64,000 nt of DNA. Origin: Streptomyces sp. NBC_00223. GTDB lineage: Bacteria > Actinomycetota > Actinomycetes > Streptomycetales > Streptomycetaceae. The stretch covers positions 4,711,501 through 4,775,500 of the forward strand of contig NZ_CP108109.1 of the NCBI RefSeq assembly GCF_036199905.1, written 5' to 3'. The notes beneath the pieces are model-generated. The model saw only the letters and a list, made by a program, of their open reading frames with translations, was not told where the DNA came from and did not search any database. Positions within the stretch are counted from its first letter, which is position 1, and each line of letters begins with the position of its first letter. Shown piece by piece: positions 16,749-24,883 of this stretch. The position numbers and the translations under genes were made by a program.

Positions 16749-17888
16749 GTGACCGACCTCCGTCTCGCGATCGTCGGCCTCGGTGCCCGCGGCCACCTCG
16801 CCGATCTCGCACACCGGCCCGGCCGCGGTGCCCGCGTCGTGGCCTGCGTCGATCCGCGGCCGGCGGCCCACGAGGACGCGCGGCGGCGTTTCGGTCCCGG
16901 CGTCGCCCGGTACGCCGACCACCGCGAACTCGACCTCACGGGGATCGACGCGGCGCTCGTCCTGGCCCCCGACGACCTCCACGAACCGATCACCGTCGAT
17001 CTCCTCAACGCCGGCGTCGCCACCTTCGTCGAGAAGCCGCTCGCCATCACCACCGACGGCTGCGACCGGATCCTCGCCGCTGCCCGGGCCGGCGGCGCCC
17101 GCCTCTACGTCGGCCACAACCTGCGCCACGCGCCCTTCGTCACCGCGATGCGCGAACTCATCACCGACGGCCGCATCGGCAGGGTCACCTCCATCTGGTG
17201 CCGTCACTTCGTCGGGCACGGCGGTGACTACTACTTCAAGGACTGGCACGCCGACCGGGCCCGCAGCACCGGGCTCCTGCTGCAGAAGGGCGCTCACGAC
17301 CTCGACGTCATCCACTGGCTCGGCGGCGCGCCGGCCACGCACGTCAGCGCGTTCGGCGCACTCGGTGTCTACGGCGGCAACCCCGACCGGGCGGACCGGG
17401 GCGACCAGCTCATGCCCGAGTGGTTCGACCCGGCGACGAACTGGCCGCCGGACACCCAGCGCGGGCTGCACCCCGTCATCGACGTCGAGGACCTGAGCGT
17501 CGTCAACCTCCGGCTGGCCAACGGCGTCCTGGCCACGTACCAGCAGTGCCACTACACGCCCGACTACTGGCGCAACTACACCGTCATCGGCACCCACGGA
17601 CGCCTGGAGAACTTCGGCGACCTCGACGGCGCCACGATCAAGGTGTGGAACGCCCGGCGTTCCGGCTACCGCGCAGAGGCGGACCTGACCGTCGAGATAC
17701 CGGCGGACGACACCGACCACGGCGGCGCCGACCCGGCCGTCGTCGAGGAGTTCCTGCGGTACGCCCGCGACGGCGGGGAGACGCTGACCTCGCCGGTCGC
17801 CGCGCGCGACGCGGTCGCCGCCGGCTACGCGGCGACGGCCTCCCTGCGCGCGGGCGGCACGGTCGTCCGCGTGCCGCCCGCGCCGTGA
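16749..17888 (+). CDS. Gfo/Idh/MocA-family oxidoreductase
   Basis: This is a 379-residue NAD(P)-dependent dehydrogenase. The Rossmann motif is AIVGLGARG at 7-15, the EKP motif is at 95-97, and the C-terminal beta-sheet domain includes GLLLQKGAHDLDVIHWLGG, with the family's catalytic His near 180. The start is a GTG. Such enzymes oxidise or reduce sugars and inositols at a ring or side-chain hydroxyl. Its position beside a galactosidase, importer and CBM protein suggests catabolism of the imported sugar. Confidence 0.88.
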   Translation: MTDLRLAIVGLGARGHLADLAHRPGRGARVVACVDPRPAAHEDARRRFGPGVARYADHRELDLTGIDAALVLAPDDLHEPITVDLLNAGVATFVEKPLAITTDGCDRILAAARAGGARLYVGHNLRHAPFVTAMRELITDGRIGRVTSIWCRHFVGHGGDYYFKDWHADRARSTGLLLQKGAHDLDVIHWLGGAPATHVSAFGALGVYGGNPDRADRGDQLMPEWFDPATNWPPDTQRGLHPVIDVEDLSVVNLRLANGVLATYQQCHYTPDYWRNYTVIGTHGRLENFGDLDGATIKVWNARRSGYRAEADLTVEIPADDTDHGGADPAVVEEFLRYARDGGETLTSPVAARDAVAAGYAATASLRAGGTVVRVPPAP

Positions 17889-17942
17889 GCCCTCGGGCCC
17901 ACGCAGGCGTCGGCGACCGCCGCCTCGCGTCCCGTTGGGGGG

Positions 17943-18236
17943 CTACGCGTCGTCCGTGTCCTCGATGAGGAGGTCCGGATCGATGTCGGTGACGCTGTCC
18001 GGCCCGTCCAGCAGCTCGGCGATCGCGAGAAGTCGCGCGTATTCGGCGTGCCGCATGGGGAGCCGGAACGCGTTGACGCCGTTGATCAGCCAGTCGATCG
18101 CCGTATCGGGTTCCCCGGTGCCGACGAGTTCCCGGACCGAACCGAGGAAGTTGAGGTGCGGCAGGCCGCGGGCGGCGGCTCTGCGGGTGAGGGAGTCGAC
18201 GATCCGGTGGATGTCGGCATCGTGCGAAGGGTCCAT
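17943..18236 (-). CDS. Small acidic protein, possibly MafI-like immunity protein
   Basis: This is a 97-residue protein with an acidic tail (DIDPDLLIEDTDD). The central pattern LGSVRELVGTGEPDTAIDWLINGVNAF followed by MRHAEYARLLAIAELL resembles small MafI-type immunity proteins (vELv..GEp..Al..L, then ..Y.rl..l...) but I cannot confirm membership. No toxin gene is adjacent, so if it is an immunity protein it is an orphan. It is convergent with the Gfo/Idh gene and divergent from the CMD gene. Confidence 0.45.
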   Translation of the reverse strand: MDPSHDADIHRIVDSLTRRAAARGLPHLNFLGSVRELVGTGEPDTAIDWLINGVNAFRLPMRHAEYARLLAIAELLDGPDSVTDIDPDLLIEDTDDA

Positions 18237-18360
18237 GGGCCGCTCGGGTTCCTCTCTGCTGCCGGCGCCTGCGCGCGGGGCGCTCGCGGCGGGGACGTGT
18301 TATGTCCGGCGGGGCTGGGTTGTCTTCTCGGGGAAGACCCTGAACAAGGAGGCAGTAGTC

Positions 18361-18915
18361 ATGGCCCGTATTTCGCTCACCCCTCCCCGTAGTCTCGCGT
18401 ACCGGATCGGCGCCTGGTACTCCAAGCGCGCGTACGGGAAGGTGCTCGATCCCGGGAAGGCGTTCGCGCACAACACCAAGGTGCTGATGGCCACCAGCCG
18501 GTTCGAGATGCGGATCGGCAAGTGGAACAAGCTCGACCCCGGGCTCAAGGCACTCGCCGTGCTGGCCTCGGCCGGGGTCGTGGGCTGCTCCTGGTGCATG
18601 GACTTCGGCTACTGGGAGAACCACGAGCGCGGCGTCGCCCCCGAGAAGCTGCGCCACGTTCCCGACTGGCGTACGACCGAGGGCGTGTACACCGATCTGG
18701 AACGCCGGGTGATGGAGTTCGCCGAGGCGATGACGCAGACCGTGCCGACCGTCACGGACGAGATGACACAGCGCCTGATCGGCGAACTCGGCGAACCGGC
18801 CTTCGTGGAGCTCACCGCGATGATCGCGGTGGAGAACTACCGCTCGCGGGCGAACAGCGCCTTCGGCCTGGTCGGGCAGGGGTTCAAGGATCGCTGCGAG
18901 GTCCGGCACCCGTAG
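18361..18915 (+). CDS. Carboxymuconolactone decarboxylase (CMD)/AhpD-like family protein
   Basis: This is a 184-residue helical protein. ATG 18361 is preceded by AAGGAGG. The AhpD-type thiol pair is Cys76-x-x-Cys79 in GCSWCMDFGYWE, and the second helical region (LTAMIAVENYRSRANSAFGL) fits the family. It is probably a small redox or peroxide-detoxification protein. The usual E...CxxC...H charge relay is only partly present. Its last 32 bp overlap the 3' end of the convergent SARP gene. Confidence 0.82.
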   Translation: MARISLTPPRSLAYRIGAWYSKRAYGKVLDPGKAFAHNTKVLMATSRFEMRIGKWNKLDPGLKALAVLASAGVVGCSWCMDFGYWENHERGVAPEKLRHVPDWRTTEGVYTDLERRVMEFAEAMTQTVPTVTDEMTQRLIGELGEPAFVELTAMIAVENYRSRANSAFGLVGQGFKDRCEVRHP

Positions 18916-21900
18916 CGGCCGTGGCACCCGTAGCGGCCGTGACCTGCCGGGCCCGTACCGCACCCGCGCCCGTCCCCGTACCCGCGCCTCCCGGCCGCGA
19001 CATCGGAACGGGCATACGGAGCCGGTGTGTTCGGGGCTGCGGCGGGCACGGACCCTCGCCCGGGGGGAGTTCGGGCGCGTCCGGGTTCTGCCGGCGGCGC
19101 AGCTCGTCCAGCGAGGCCAGTGCGGTCCGCACCTGCGCGGGGTGCGGCGGCTGCGGCAGGTGGTAGAGGGTGTGGCGTTGCAGGGCCAGCCAGTCGTACC
19201 AGTTCGCGGTGAGCGCGAGGTACGGGGTGAGGTGCTGCGCGAGATGCCATGCCAACTGCGGCAGCCCGCGATGGGTGAGGCTGTGCACGAGGCCCACCAG
19301 CACGGCGTGGTGGTCGGCGAACCACTGGAGGGGCTGGTCGCCGACGAGATCGCCCATGACCGAGTCCGGGTCCCCGTCCGCCGATCCGCCCGCGCGGTCC
19401 GCGGTCGCACGGTACCCGCACGCGTCGGACGGCACCTGCTCAAGCGGCGGCAGCGGATCGCCGCACGTGCCCGGGTCCGGCGGCGGTGCCAGAGCGGCGG
19501 CCCCGGTGAACGGGTGGAGCGCGAAGCCGGGACAGGCCGACGCGGTCTCGTCGAGCGCGTACGCGGGGTGCGTGGCCGAAGCGGGCGCGGGCCCCCACGG
19601 ATACGACGGTTCCGCGACCCACTCGACGGGCGCCCACCGGGTGGCGGCGGGACGGACCGGTACGGACACGGCGGCGTCGGGCCGAGCGGCGTCGGACGGT
19701 ACGCGGGCCCCGGGCGTCGGCTCGTCCGGCCCCCACGCCCAGGTGTGCTCCTTGGGGTTCCACGTCCAGCAGCCCCCGTCCGGGCCGGGGCCCGCGTCCT
19801 GGCGCCGCGTCGCAGCCCCGACCCCGCCCCACGGCGGTACCGTCCGGCTCACCAGTCGGCGACCCGCCTGCCGTACCAACGGCAGGTACGCGTGGGCGAG
19901 TTGGGCCAGATGAGAGCGGATGCCGTCGGGTGTCTCCTCGGCCCCGAGCAGTTGAGCCGCGTGCAGATGGTGCAGGCCGGGGAGGCGGTAGGCGAGGTGG
20001 CCGTGCTGGTGCACCGCCAGGAGGAGTTGCTCGCGGGTCAGCGTGTCCAGGGTCTCCGTGGCCTCGTGCGCGGAGGTACGGAACAGCGCCCGCGCCGTCC
20101 ACTGCGGCACCGGCCCGGCCGGCAGCAGCGCGAGCAGCCGGTAGTGGTGCCGCTGCTCGGGCGTGAGGTGGTGGTACGGCAGGTCGAGCGCCGTACGGAC
20201 GCCGGGCTCGTCGGCCGTGAGACGGTTCAGCCGGTGCTCCGGGTCGCGCAGCCGGTGGTAGACGTCCTGGACCGTCAGGTGCTGGTTGGCGTGGAGTTGG
20301 GCCGCGACGGCGTGCAGCGCGAGGGGCAGGTTGTCGCACCACCGGACGACGGAGGCGGCGTAACGGGACACCGGCTGCGGCGGCGCGGTCCGGTAGTCGG
20401 CGTCGATCAGGGCGTCCAGTTCGGCGCCGACGATTCCCGCGAAGGCGGCGCCGGTCAGGGCGTCGGGCCCGGAAGCGGTGGCGGTCGACGCGGATACGGA
20501 CGCGGGTGCGCCGGAGCCGCGCTTACCCGCGGGACACCCGGCCGGCCCGTCGCCGTACCCCAACCCGTGGCCGTACCAGGGCTCGTACCCCTTCGTCCCG
20601 CCCAACGCGGCCTCGTCGGTGAGCAATTGGACCGCGTGTGCCGTGTCCAGTGGGCCGAGGCGAATGTGGGGGGTGTGGGGGATCAGCGGGTGGAGGGCCG
20701 TCACCAGGACGGTGCTGCCGGGCCGGGACGGGATGAACGGCGCGATCTGCTCCACGGCGGTGGCGTTGTCGAGGACGAGCACGACCTTGTGGGTGTTGAG
20801 GATGTCCTGTGTGGTGGCGGTGAGTTGATCGACGGGCGCGTCCGGGGGGAGCGGGGTGCGCGTGGTGGCCAGGAACAGGGCGACGGCCTCCTGGGCGGAC
20901 AGCCGACGGTGCGGCCCCGGGTGGAGGTCGATCAGCACCTGCGCGTGCGGGTGGGTGTCCCGGCGGGAGTGCGCGGCGAGCACGGCCAGCGCGGTCCTGC
21001 CGGTGCCGGGCCGCCCGTGGATCGTGACCAGCGGAATCGCGCGGTCGAGGAAGTGGTGCAGCGCGTCGGTCTCCGGCCCGCGCCCGAGCAGGCGGGCCGG
21101 CTTCGGGGGCAGCCGGGTGATGCCGCCGGGCGGCAGGTGCGGCCAGGGGTCGGGCGCCGCTTCGGAGCGGTCGTCCGCGTCCTTTGCCGCCGCCACCGGC
21201 CCTACAGTGGGCGCCTCGGCGTCGGCGGCCGGCCGGGCGTCCGTACGCGATTCCGTGGGGCCCGGCGGCAGCGCTCTCCGGACGGGCGGGCCGGGCTCGT
21301 CCGCCGCGCCCGGCGCCGGGCGGAGCAGTTCGGAGTCGCCCTTGAGGATGCGCTGATGGAGCCGGCGCAGATTGGCGCCGGGCTCGATGCCCAGCTCGTT
21401 GACCTTGTTCTCGCGCAGCCGCCCGTAGGCCAGCAGGGCGTCGGCGTGCCGGCCGGTGCGGTAAAGGGCGACCATGAGCTGGGCGTGCAGGTCCTCGTTG
21501 AGCGGGTGTTCGTCGCTGAGGCTGCGCAACTCACCGACAAGCGCGTGATGTTGGCCCATGCGCAGATCCGCGCGGATCCGGGCCTCCAACGCGGCCAGCC
21601 GCACCTCCCCCCAGTGGGTGGCCGCCGTGTGCAGGGAGGGGCCGTGCGGGAGGTCGGGCAGCATCACGGGCGCGCGCCAGACGTTGAGCGCCTCGCGCAG
21701 CAGACCGGAGGCGCGGCGGTACTGATGCGCGTGGATGGCCTCGTGGCCCTGGGCGTGCAGCGCGGTGAAGAGCGAGATGTCCAGGCTCGGCGGGTCCACC
21801 TGGAGCTGGTAGCCGGGCGGTTGGGTGACGAGCAGCCGGCGGCCGTGCACGGGGTCGGCGGTGTCGAGGATCTTGCGCAGTTGCGAGACATAGACCTGGA

Positions 21901-22084
21901 GGGTCGTGGTCGCGGTGCGGGGCGCGTGCTCCGGCCACAGCTCGTCCATCAACGTCTGTACCGACACCACGGAGTTGGTGTGCAGGACGAGGGTGGCGAG
22001 CACCACCCGGAGCTTCTCGGCGCCGGGCGTGGCGGGGCCGGCGGCGCCGTCGACCGTCAGCGGGCCGAGCACCCGGTATCTCAT
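18884..22084 (-). CDS. Large SARP-family (AfsR/DnrI-type) transcriptional activator
   Basis: This is a 1066-residue regulator. Residues 1-95 form the OmpR-type DNA-binding domain (LMDELWPEHAP, LQVYVSQLRKIL). Residues 96-245 form the bacterial transcriptional activation domain (LREALNVWR, YGRLRENKVNELGIEPG). An NB-ARC/AAA-like ATPase domain starts near 350. Its Walker A reads GRPGTGRTAL, with Arg where Lys is expected, and Walker B is VVLVLDNA. The C-terminal third is proline- and alanine-rich and lacks clear TPR arrays, unlike AfsR. It probably activates the adjacent biosynthetic cluster. Its ATG overlaps the stop of the small upstream gene (ATGA), and together with the AfsA-like gene they form a leftward operon. 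Confidence 0.88.
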   Translation of the reverse strand: MRYRVLGPLTVDGAAGPATPGAEKLRVVLATLVLHTNSVVSVQTLMDELWPEHAPRTATTTLQVYVSQLRKILDTADPVHGRRLLVTQPPGYQLQVDPPSLDISLFTALHAQGHEAIHAHQYRRASGLLREALNVWRAPVMLPDLPHGPSLHTAATHWGEVRLAALEARIRADLRMGQHHALVGELRSLSDEHPLNEDLHAQLMVALYRTGRHADALLAYGRLRENKVNELGIEPGANLRRLHQRILKGDSELLRPAPGAADEPGPPVRRALPPGPTESRTDARPAADAEAPTVGPVAAAKDADDRSEAAPDPWPHLPPGGITRLPPKPARLLGRGPETDALHHFLDRAIPLVTIHGRPGTGRTALAVLAAHSRRDTHPHAQVLIDLHPGPHRRLSAQEAVALFLATTRTPLPPDAPVDQLTATTQDILNTHKVVLVLDNATAVEQIAPFIPSRPGSTVLVTALHPLIPHTPHIRLGPLDTAHAVQLLTDEAALGGTKGYEPWYGHGLGYGDGPAGCPAGKRGSGAPASVSASTATASGPDALTGAAFAGIVGAELDALIDADYRTAPPQPVSRYAASVVRWCDNLPLALHAVAAQLHANQHLTVQDVYHRLRDPEHRLNRLTADEPGVRTALDLPYHHLTPEQRHHYRLLALLPAGPVPQWTARALFRTSAHEATETLDTLTREQLLLAVHQHGHLAYRLPGLHHLHAAQLLGAEETPDGIRSHLAQLAHAYLPLVRQAGRRLVSRTVPPWGGVGAATRRQDAGPGPDGGCWTWNPKEHTWAWGPDEPTPGARVPSDAARPDAAVSVPVRPAATRWAPVEWVAEPSYPWGPAPASATHPAYALDETASACPGFALHPFTGAAALAPPPDPGTCGDPLPPLEQVPSDACGYRATADRAGGSADGDPDSVMGDLVGDQPLQWFADHHAVLVGLVHSLTHRGLPQLAWHLAQHLTPYLALTANWYDWLALQRHTLYHLPQPPHPAQVRTALASLDELRRRQNPDAPELPPGEGPCPPQPRTHRLRMPVPMSRPGGAGTGTGAGAVRARQVTAATGATAATGAGPRSDP

Positions 22085-22314
22085 GGCCGGTCCCGGAAGG
22101 CACGGGCGGCGGACTTCCCGCTCGCCACGGACCGGACGCTCGCCACGGACCGGACGCTCGCCACGGACCGGACACTCGACGCGGCCCTGACGCCGGACGC
22201 CGACGCGAGGCCGGACGCCGATGCGCCGCCGGACGCGGCCCCCGACGCGTACGCCGCCCCGGCCGCGGGCGCGCCTGTGGTCCGGACGGCGGCCCGTACG
22301 GAAATGGTGTGCAT
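22081..22314 (-). CDS. Small repeat-containing protein coupled to the SARP gene
   Basis: This is a 77-codon reading frame starting at ATG 22312-22314 with GGGGGAG seven bases upstream. It ends in TGA overlapping the ATG of the SARP gene, an arrangement typical of translational coupling. The protein is rich in Ala, Ser, Gly and Val and contains three SVRSVA-type repeats near the C-terminus, encoded by the 18-bp tandem repeats at 22121-22174. I recognise no family. It may be a genuine small protein or a leader that sets SARP translation. No membrane segment or secretion signal is clear. Confidence 0.4.
   Translation of the reverse strand: MHTISVRAAVRTTGAPAAGAAYASGAASGGASASGLASASGVRAASSVRSVASVRSVASVRSVASGKSAARAFRDRP
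22121..22174. repeat. Three tandem 18-bp repeats upstream of the SARP start
   Basis: The unit CTCGCCACGGACCGGACG occurs at 22121-22138 and 22139-22156, and with one change at 22157-22174. It lies 37-90 bp ahead of the SARP start codon, inside the small coupled reading frame. Being a multiple of three, copy-number change would preserve the frame. Confidence 0.85.
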
Positions 22315-22372
22315 GATGCTCCCCCGATCGATCACGCGGATGTGCGGATGAGAACCGCTGCGAGCCGCCCGG

Positions 22373-23410
22373 TCAGTACGCCCGAGCGGCGGTGACGGTG
22401 GCGTCCGCGACGGTGCGGCCCTGTTGGACGAGGCTGAGGGCGACCCGCGTGGCGGCCGGCCCGCCCTGTCGCGCCCACAGCGGTTCGACGGTGGCGTGGC
22501 AGCTCAGCGGCAGGTCGTTCTCGGCGTAGGCCCGGAAGTGGACGGTGGTACGGATCAGGTCGGTGCGCAGCGGGTGGAAGCCGTGGAAGTGCGCGGCGGC
22601 CAGCAGCGCCATCTGGCGCAGCGCCTCGATCTGGAGCGGTCCCGGCACGCTGTCGCTGGTCTCCGCGTAGTACACCGGGTGCGCGGTGTCCACGAGGACG
22701 CGGCTGGTCAGCGTGTCGCCGTCGGTGTGCGGGTCGGCCACCAGCACGTCGCCCGGGTCCTCGCGCGCCACCGCCTCGGGTTCGCACGGCCGGTGCGGCA
22801 GTTCGCGCTCCCGGGCGTCCTGCTCCGGCGTAAGGGCCGCGACGGTCGCCAGCCGGCTGGAGGCGCGGTGGCCGCGGTGCACATTCGGGGTCAGGAACAC
22901 CAGGTCGGCGGCTCCGACACAGCTCTCGGCGCCGTCGATGTGCAGATTCGCCTCGAACCGCAGGCCCCTGGGCACCTGGTTGACGGTGTGGCGGGGCCGG
23001 GCGCAGATGTCCATCGACATCTGCGCACGGTCGCCCAGGCCCATGAGGTCCATGTCCCCGGGGCCGCCGCGCTCGGCGCGATGGGGTGCGCCGAGGTCCA
23101 CCTTGTAGAGGACGCCCGGGCGGTCGGCCGGCACCTGGAAGTAGTGGTTGGCGATGAAAACGCCGACCTGCTGGGCGACCTGTACGAAGACATGGCTGTC
23201 GTGCAGCGTCCCCGGACCGCCGAGGGCGAACGGCCGCCGGTCCGGCACCGGTCCGGCGATCAGGAAGTACTCGGCCTCCGGCAGCGCGGTGCCCGGCAGC
23301 GGGGCGCGGATCCCGGTCGGGCGGTGGATGAGGTTCCGGGTGACCAGACCGATGTCGATGTCCGAATGGAGATCGGGATCGGGATCGGTGAACGTACCGC
23401 TGAATGGCAT
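22373..23410 (-). CDS. AfsA-like hotdog protein (gamma-butyrolactone synthase family)
   Basis: This is a protein of about 345 residues. The ATG at 23408-23410 follows GGGGGA; an upstream in-frame start would add 48 residues. It has the two-hotdog AfsA architecture: VTRNLIHRPTG near residue 25, VFVQVAQQVGVFIANHYFQVP near 80, and a second repeat with VDTAHPVYYAETSDSVPG and LLAAAHFHGFHP. AfsA condenses a beta-keto acyl chain with dihydroxyacetone phosphate to begin autoregulator synthesis. AfsA-like proteins also act as hotdog dehydratases in some clusters. It is in the SARP operon, so a signalling role is favoured. No cognate TetR-type receptor gene is adjacent. Confidence 0.82.
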   Translation of the reverse strand: MPFSGTFTDPDPDLHSDIDIGLVTRNLIHRPTGIRAPLPGTALPEAEYFLIAGPVPDRRPFALGGPGTLHDSHVFVQVAQQVGVFIANHYFQVPADRPGVLYKVDLGAPHRAERGGPGDMDLMGLGDRAQMSMDICARPRHTVNQVPRGLRFEANLHIDGAESCVGAADLVFLTPNVHRGHRASSRLATVAALTPEQDARERELPHRPCEPEAVAREDPGDVLVADPHTDGDTLTSRVLVDTAHPVYYAETSDSVPGPLQIEALRQMALLAAAHFHGFHPLRTDLIRTTVHFRAYAENDLPLSCHATVEPLWARQGGPAATRVALSLVQQGRTVADATVTAARAY

Positions 23411-23872
23411 CAGGTCCCCCGGTTGTGGTGGGCGTGCGAGTCCTTGCGAAGGCGACCGCGGCGGCGAGCACTCGACGCGGGGGAAGGACTCATGGCCCAC
23501 CTTGACGACGCAGGGATGGGTGGCCAAGTCAAGCTCGATGGCTACATGTTGCACGGCAAGTTGTTACGACCGCCGGGGTCGGGGCCGCCGGTGCCGGGGG
23601 CGCGCGGACCGCCTTCGCCAACGCCCCGCCGTGGTCGCCTCAACCGCCCCTTCCACCACTGTCGTTGCCGCTCCGGGCGTTGTCCACACCATGCCCGCCA
23701 GGGCCTCGGCGGACCGTCCTGGACCGCCTCCGCCCACCCCCGAGGACCGCGCGAACGGCTTTAGCGGCCTCCATGCCCCGCTTCTGCACACTGCCTCCGT
23801 GCGATCACAACAGGCCACGTGTGACGGCGAATTGCCCGACCGCGGAGGTACGGATCGATCCGGGGAAGGCGG
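23411..23872. promoter_or_regulatory. Divergent promoter region between the AfsA-like gene and ispE
   Basis: This is a 462-bp intergenic region separating the leftward regulatory operon from the rightward biosynthetic operon. A lower-GC patch at about 23515-23575 (around CTACATGTTGCACGGCAAG) is the most promoter-like part. I could not identify a convincing autoregulator-receptor box or direct SARP heptamer repeats by eye. Confidence 0.4.
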
Positions 23873-24883
23873 GTGATTTCGGTGATACGGGACCGGCAGG
23901 TGGCGAGTGTGACGGTCCGCGCGCCGGCGAAGGTCAATCTCCACCTGGGTGTGGCGGGACTGCGACCGGACGGCTTCCACGAACTGGTGAACGTCTTCCA
24001 GGCGGTCTCGCTCTTCGACGAGGTGACCGTGTCCCGGTCCGACCGTCTGCGGGTGACCGTGTCCGGGACGGGCACCGACCGGGTACCGCTCGACTCCTCG
24101 AACCTGGTGTGGCGCGCGGCGACCGCGCTGGCCGCCCGGTGGGGAATCGCGCCCGCGGTGCACGTGCACATCGACAAGTGCATCCCGGTGGCCGGCGGAA
24201 TGGCCGGCGGCAGCGCCGACGCGGCCGCCGCGCTGGTCGGCTGCGGAGCGCTGTGGGGCGGCCCGACCCAGTTCACGACGCTGCGCCATGTCGCCGCCCA
24301 ACTCGGCAGCGACGTGCCGTTCGCCCTGGCCGGAGGCGTCGCGATGGGGCGCGGCCGGGGGGAGTTGCTGACCTCATGGGCGGTACGGCGGCCCCTGCAC
24401 TGGGCGTTCGCGACCGTCGACGAGGGACTGAGCACACCCGCGGTCTTCGCCGAGCTGGACCGGCTGCGCGGCGCCCGGCACCGGATCGGCGACGTGCCGG
24501 CCGGCCCGCTGACGGCGGCCGCGCCGGAACTGGCGGCGGCGGTCATGGCCGGTGACGCCGAATCGGCCGGCCGCGCCCTGCGCAACGACCTGGAGGCCGC
24601 GGCCGTGAGCCTGCGCCCCGCGCTCGGCGACGTCATGCGCCACGGGATGGCGGCCGGCGCGCTACGGGCGATGGTCAGCGGCTCCGGCCCGACCGTGGCG
24701 TTCCTCGCCCGTGACGCGGCGGGCGCCGGCGCGGTCGCCGCGAGCCTGCGGAGCGCCGGGCTGACGGCGACGACCGCGTACGGGCCCGTGCCGGGCGCCC
24801 GGGTGACGAACATCGCCGACTGCCCGCACCGCGGCGCTGCCGTCCGCGGAAGGACCAGAACCAGAAAGCGAGGAGCAGCGTGA
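23873..24883 (+). CDS. ispE: 4-diphosphocytidyl-2-C-methyl-D-erythritol kinase (cluster copy)
   Basis: This is a 336-residue GHMP-superfamily kinase. It phosphorylates CDP-methylerythritol at the 2-hydroxyl in the MEP isoprenoid pathway. It has the N-terminal PAKVNLHLGV (18-27) with catalytic Lys20, the ATP-binding loop PVAGGMAGGSADAAAAL (105-121), and the C-terminal GHMP motif MVSGSGPTVAFL near 275. The GTG start follows GGGGAAGG. It opens the rightward operon and overlaps the next gene by GTGA. As every Streptomyces already has a housekeeping ispE, this looks like a dedicated copy raising isoprenoid supply, matching dxr and ispG at the other end of the cluster. Confidence 0.93.
   Translation: MISVIRDRQVASVTVRAPAKVNLHLGVAGLRPDGFHELVNVFQAVSLFDEVTVSRSDRLRVTVSGTGTDRVPLDSSNLVWRAATALAARWGIAPAVHVHIDKCIPVAGGMAGGSADAAAALVGCGALWGGPTQFTTLRHVAAQLGSDVPFALAGGVAMGRGRGELLTSWAVRRPLHWAFATVDEGLSTPAVFAELDRLRGARHRIGDVPAGPLTAAAPELAAAVMAGDAESAGRALRNDLEAAAVSLRPALGDVMRHGMAAGALRAMVSGSGPTVAFLARDAAGAGAVAASLRSAGLTATTAYGPVPGARVTNIADCPHRGAAVRGRTRTRKRGAA

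Noticed and set aside
19025..22351. A 1108-codon rightward reading frame opposite the SARP gene
   Set aside because: It is antisense to a gene with clear SARP and ATPase domains. Its translation is low-complexity Gly/Arg/Val, as expected for an antisense frame in very GC-rich DNA.
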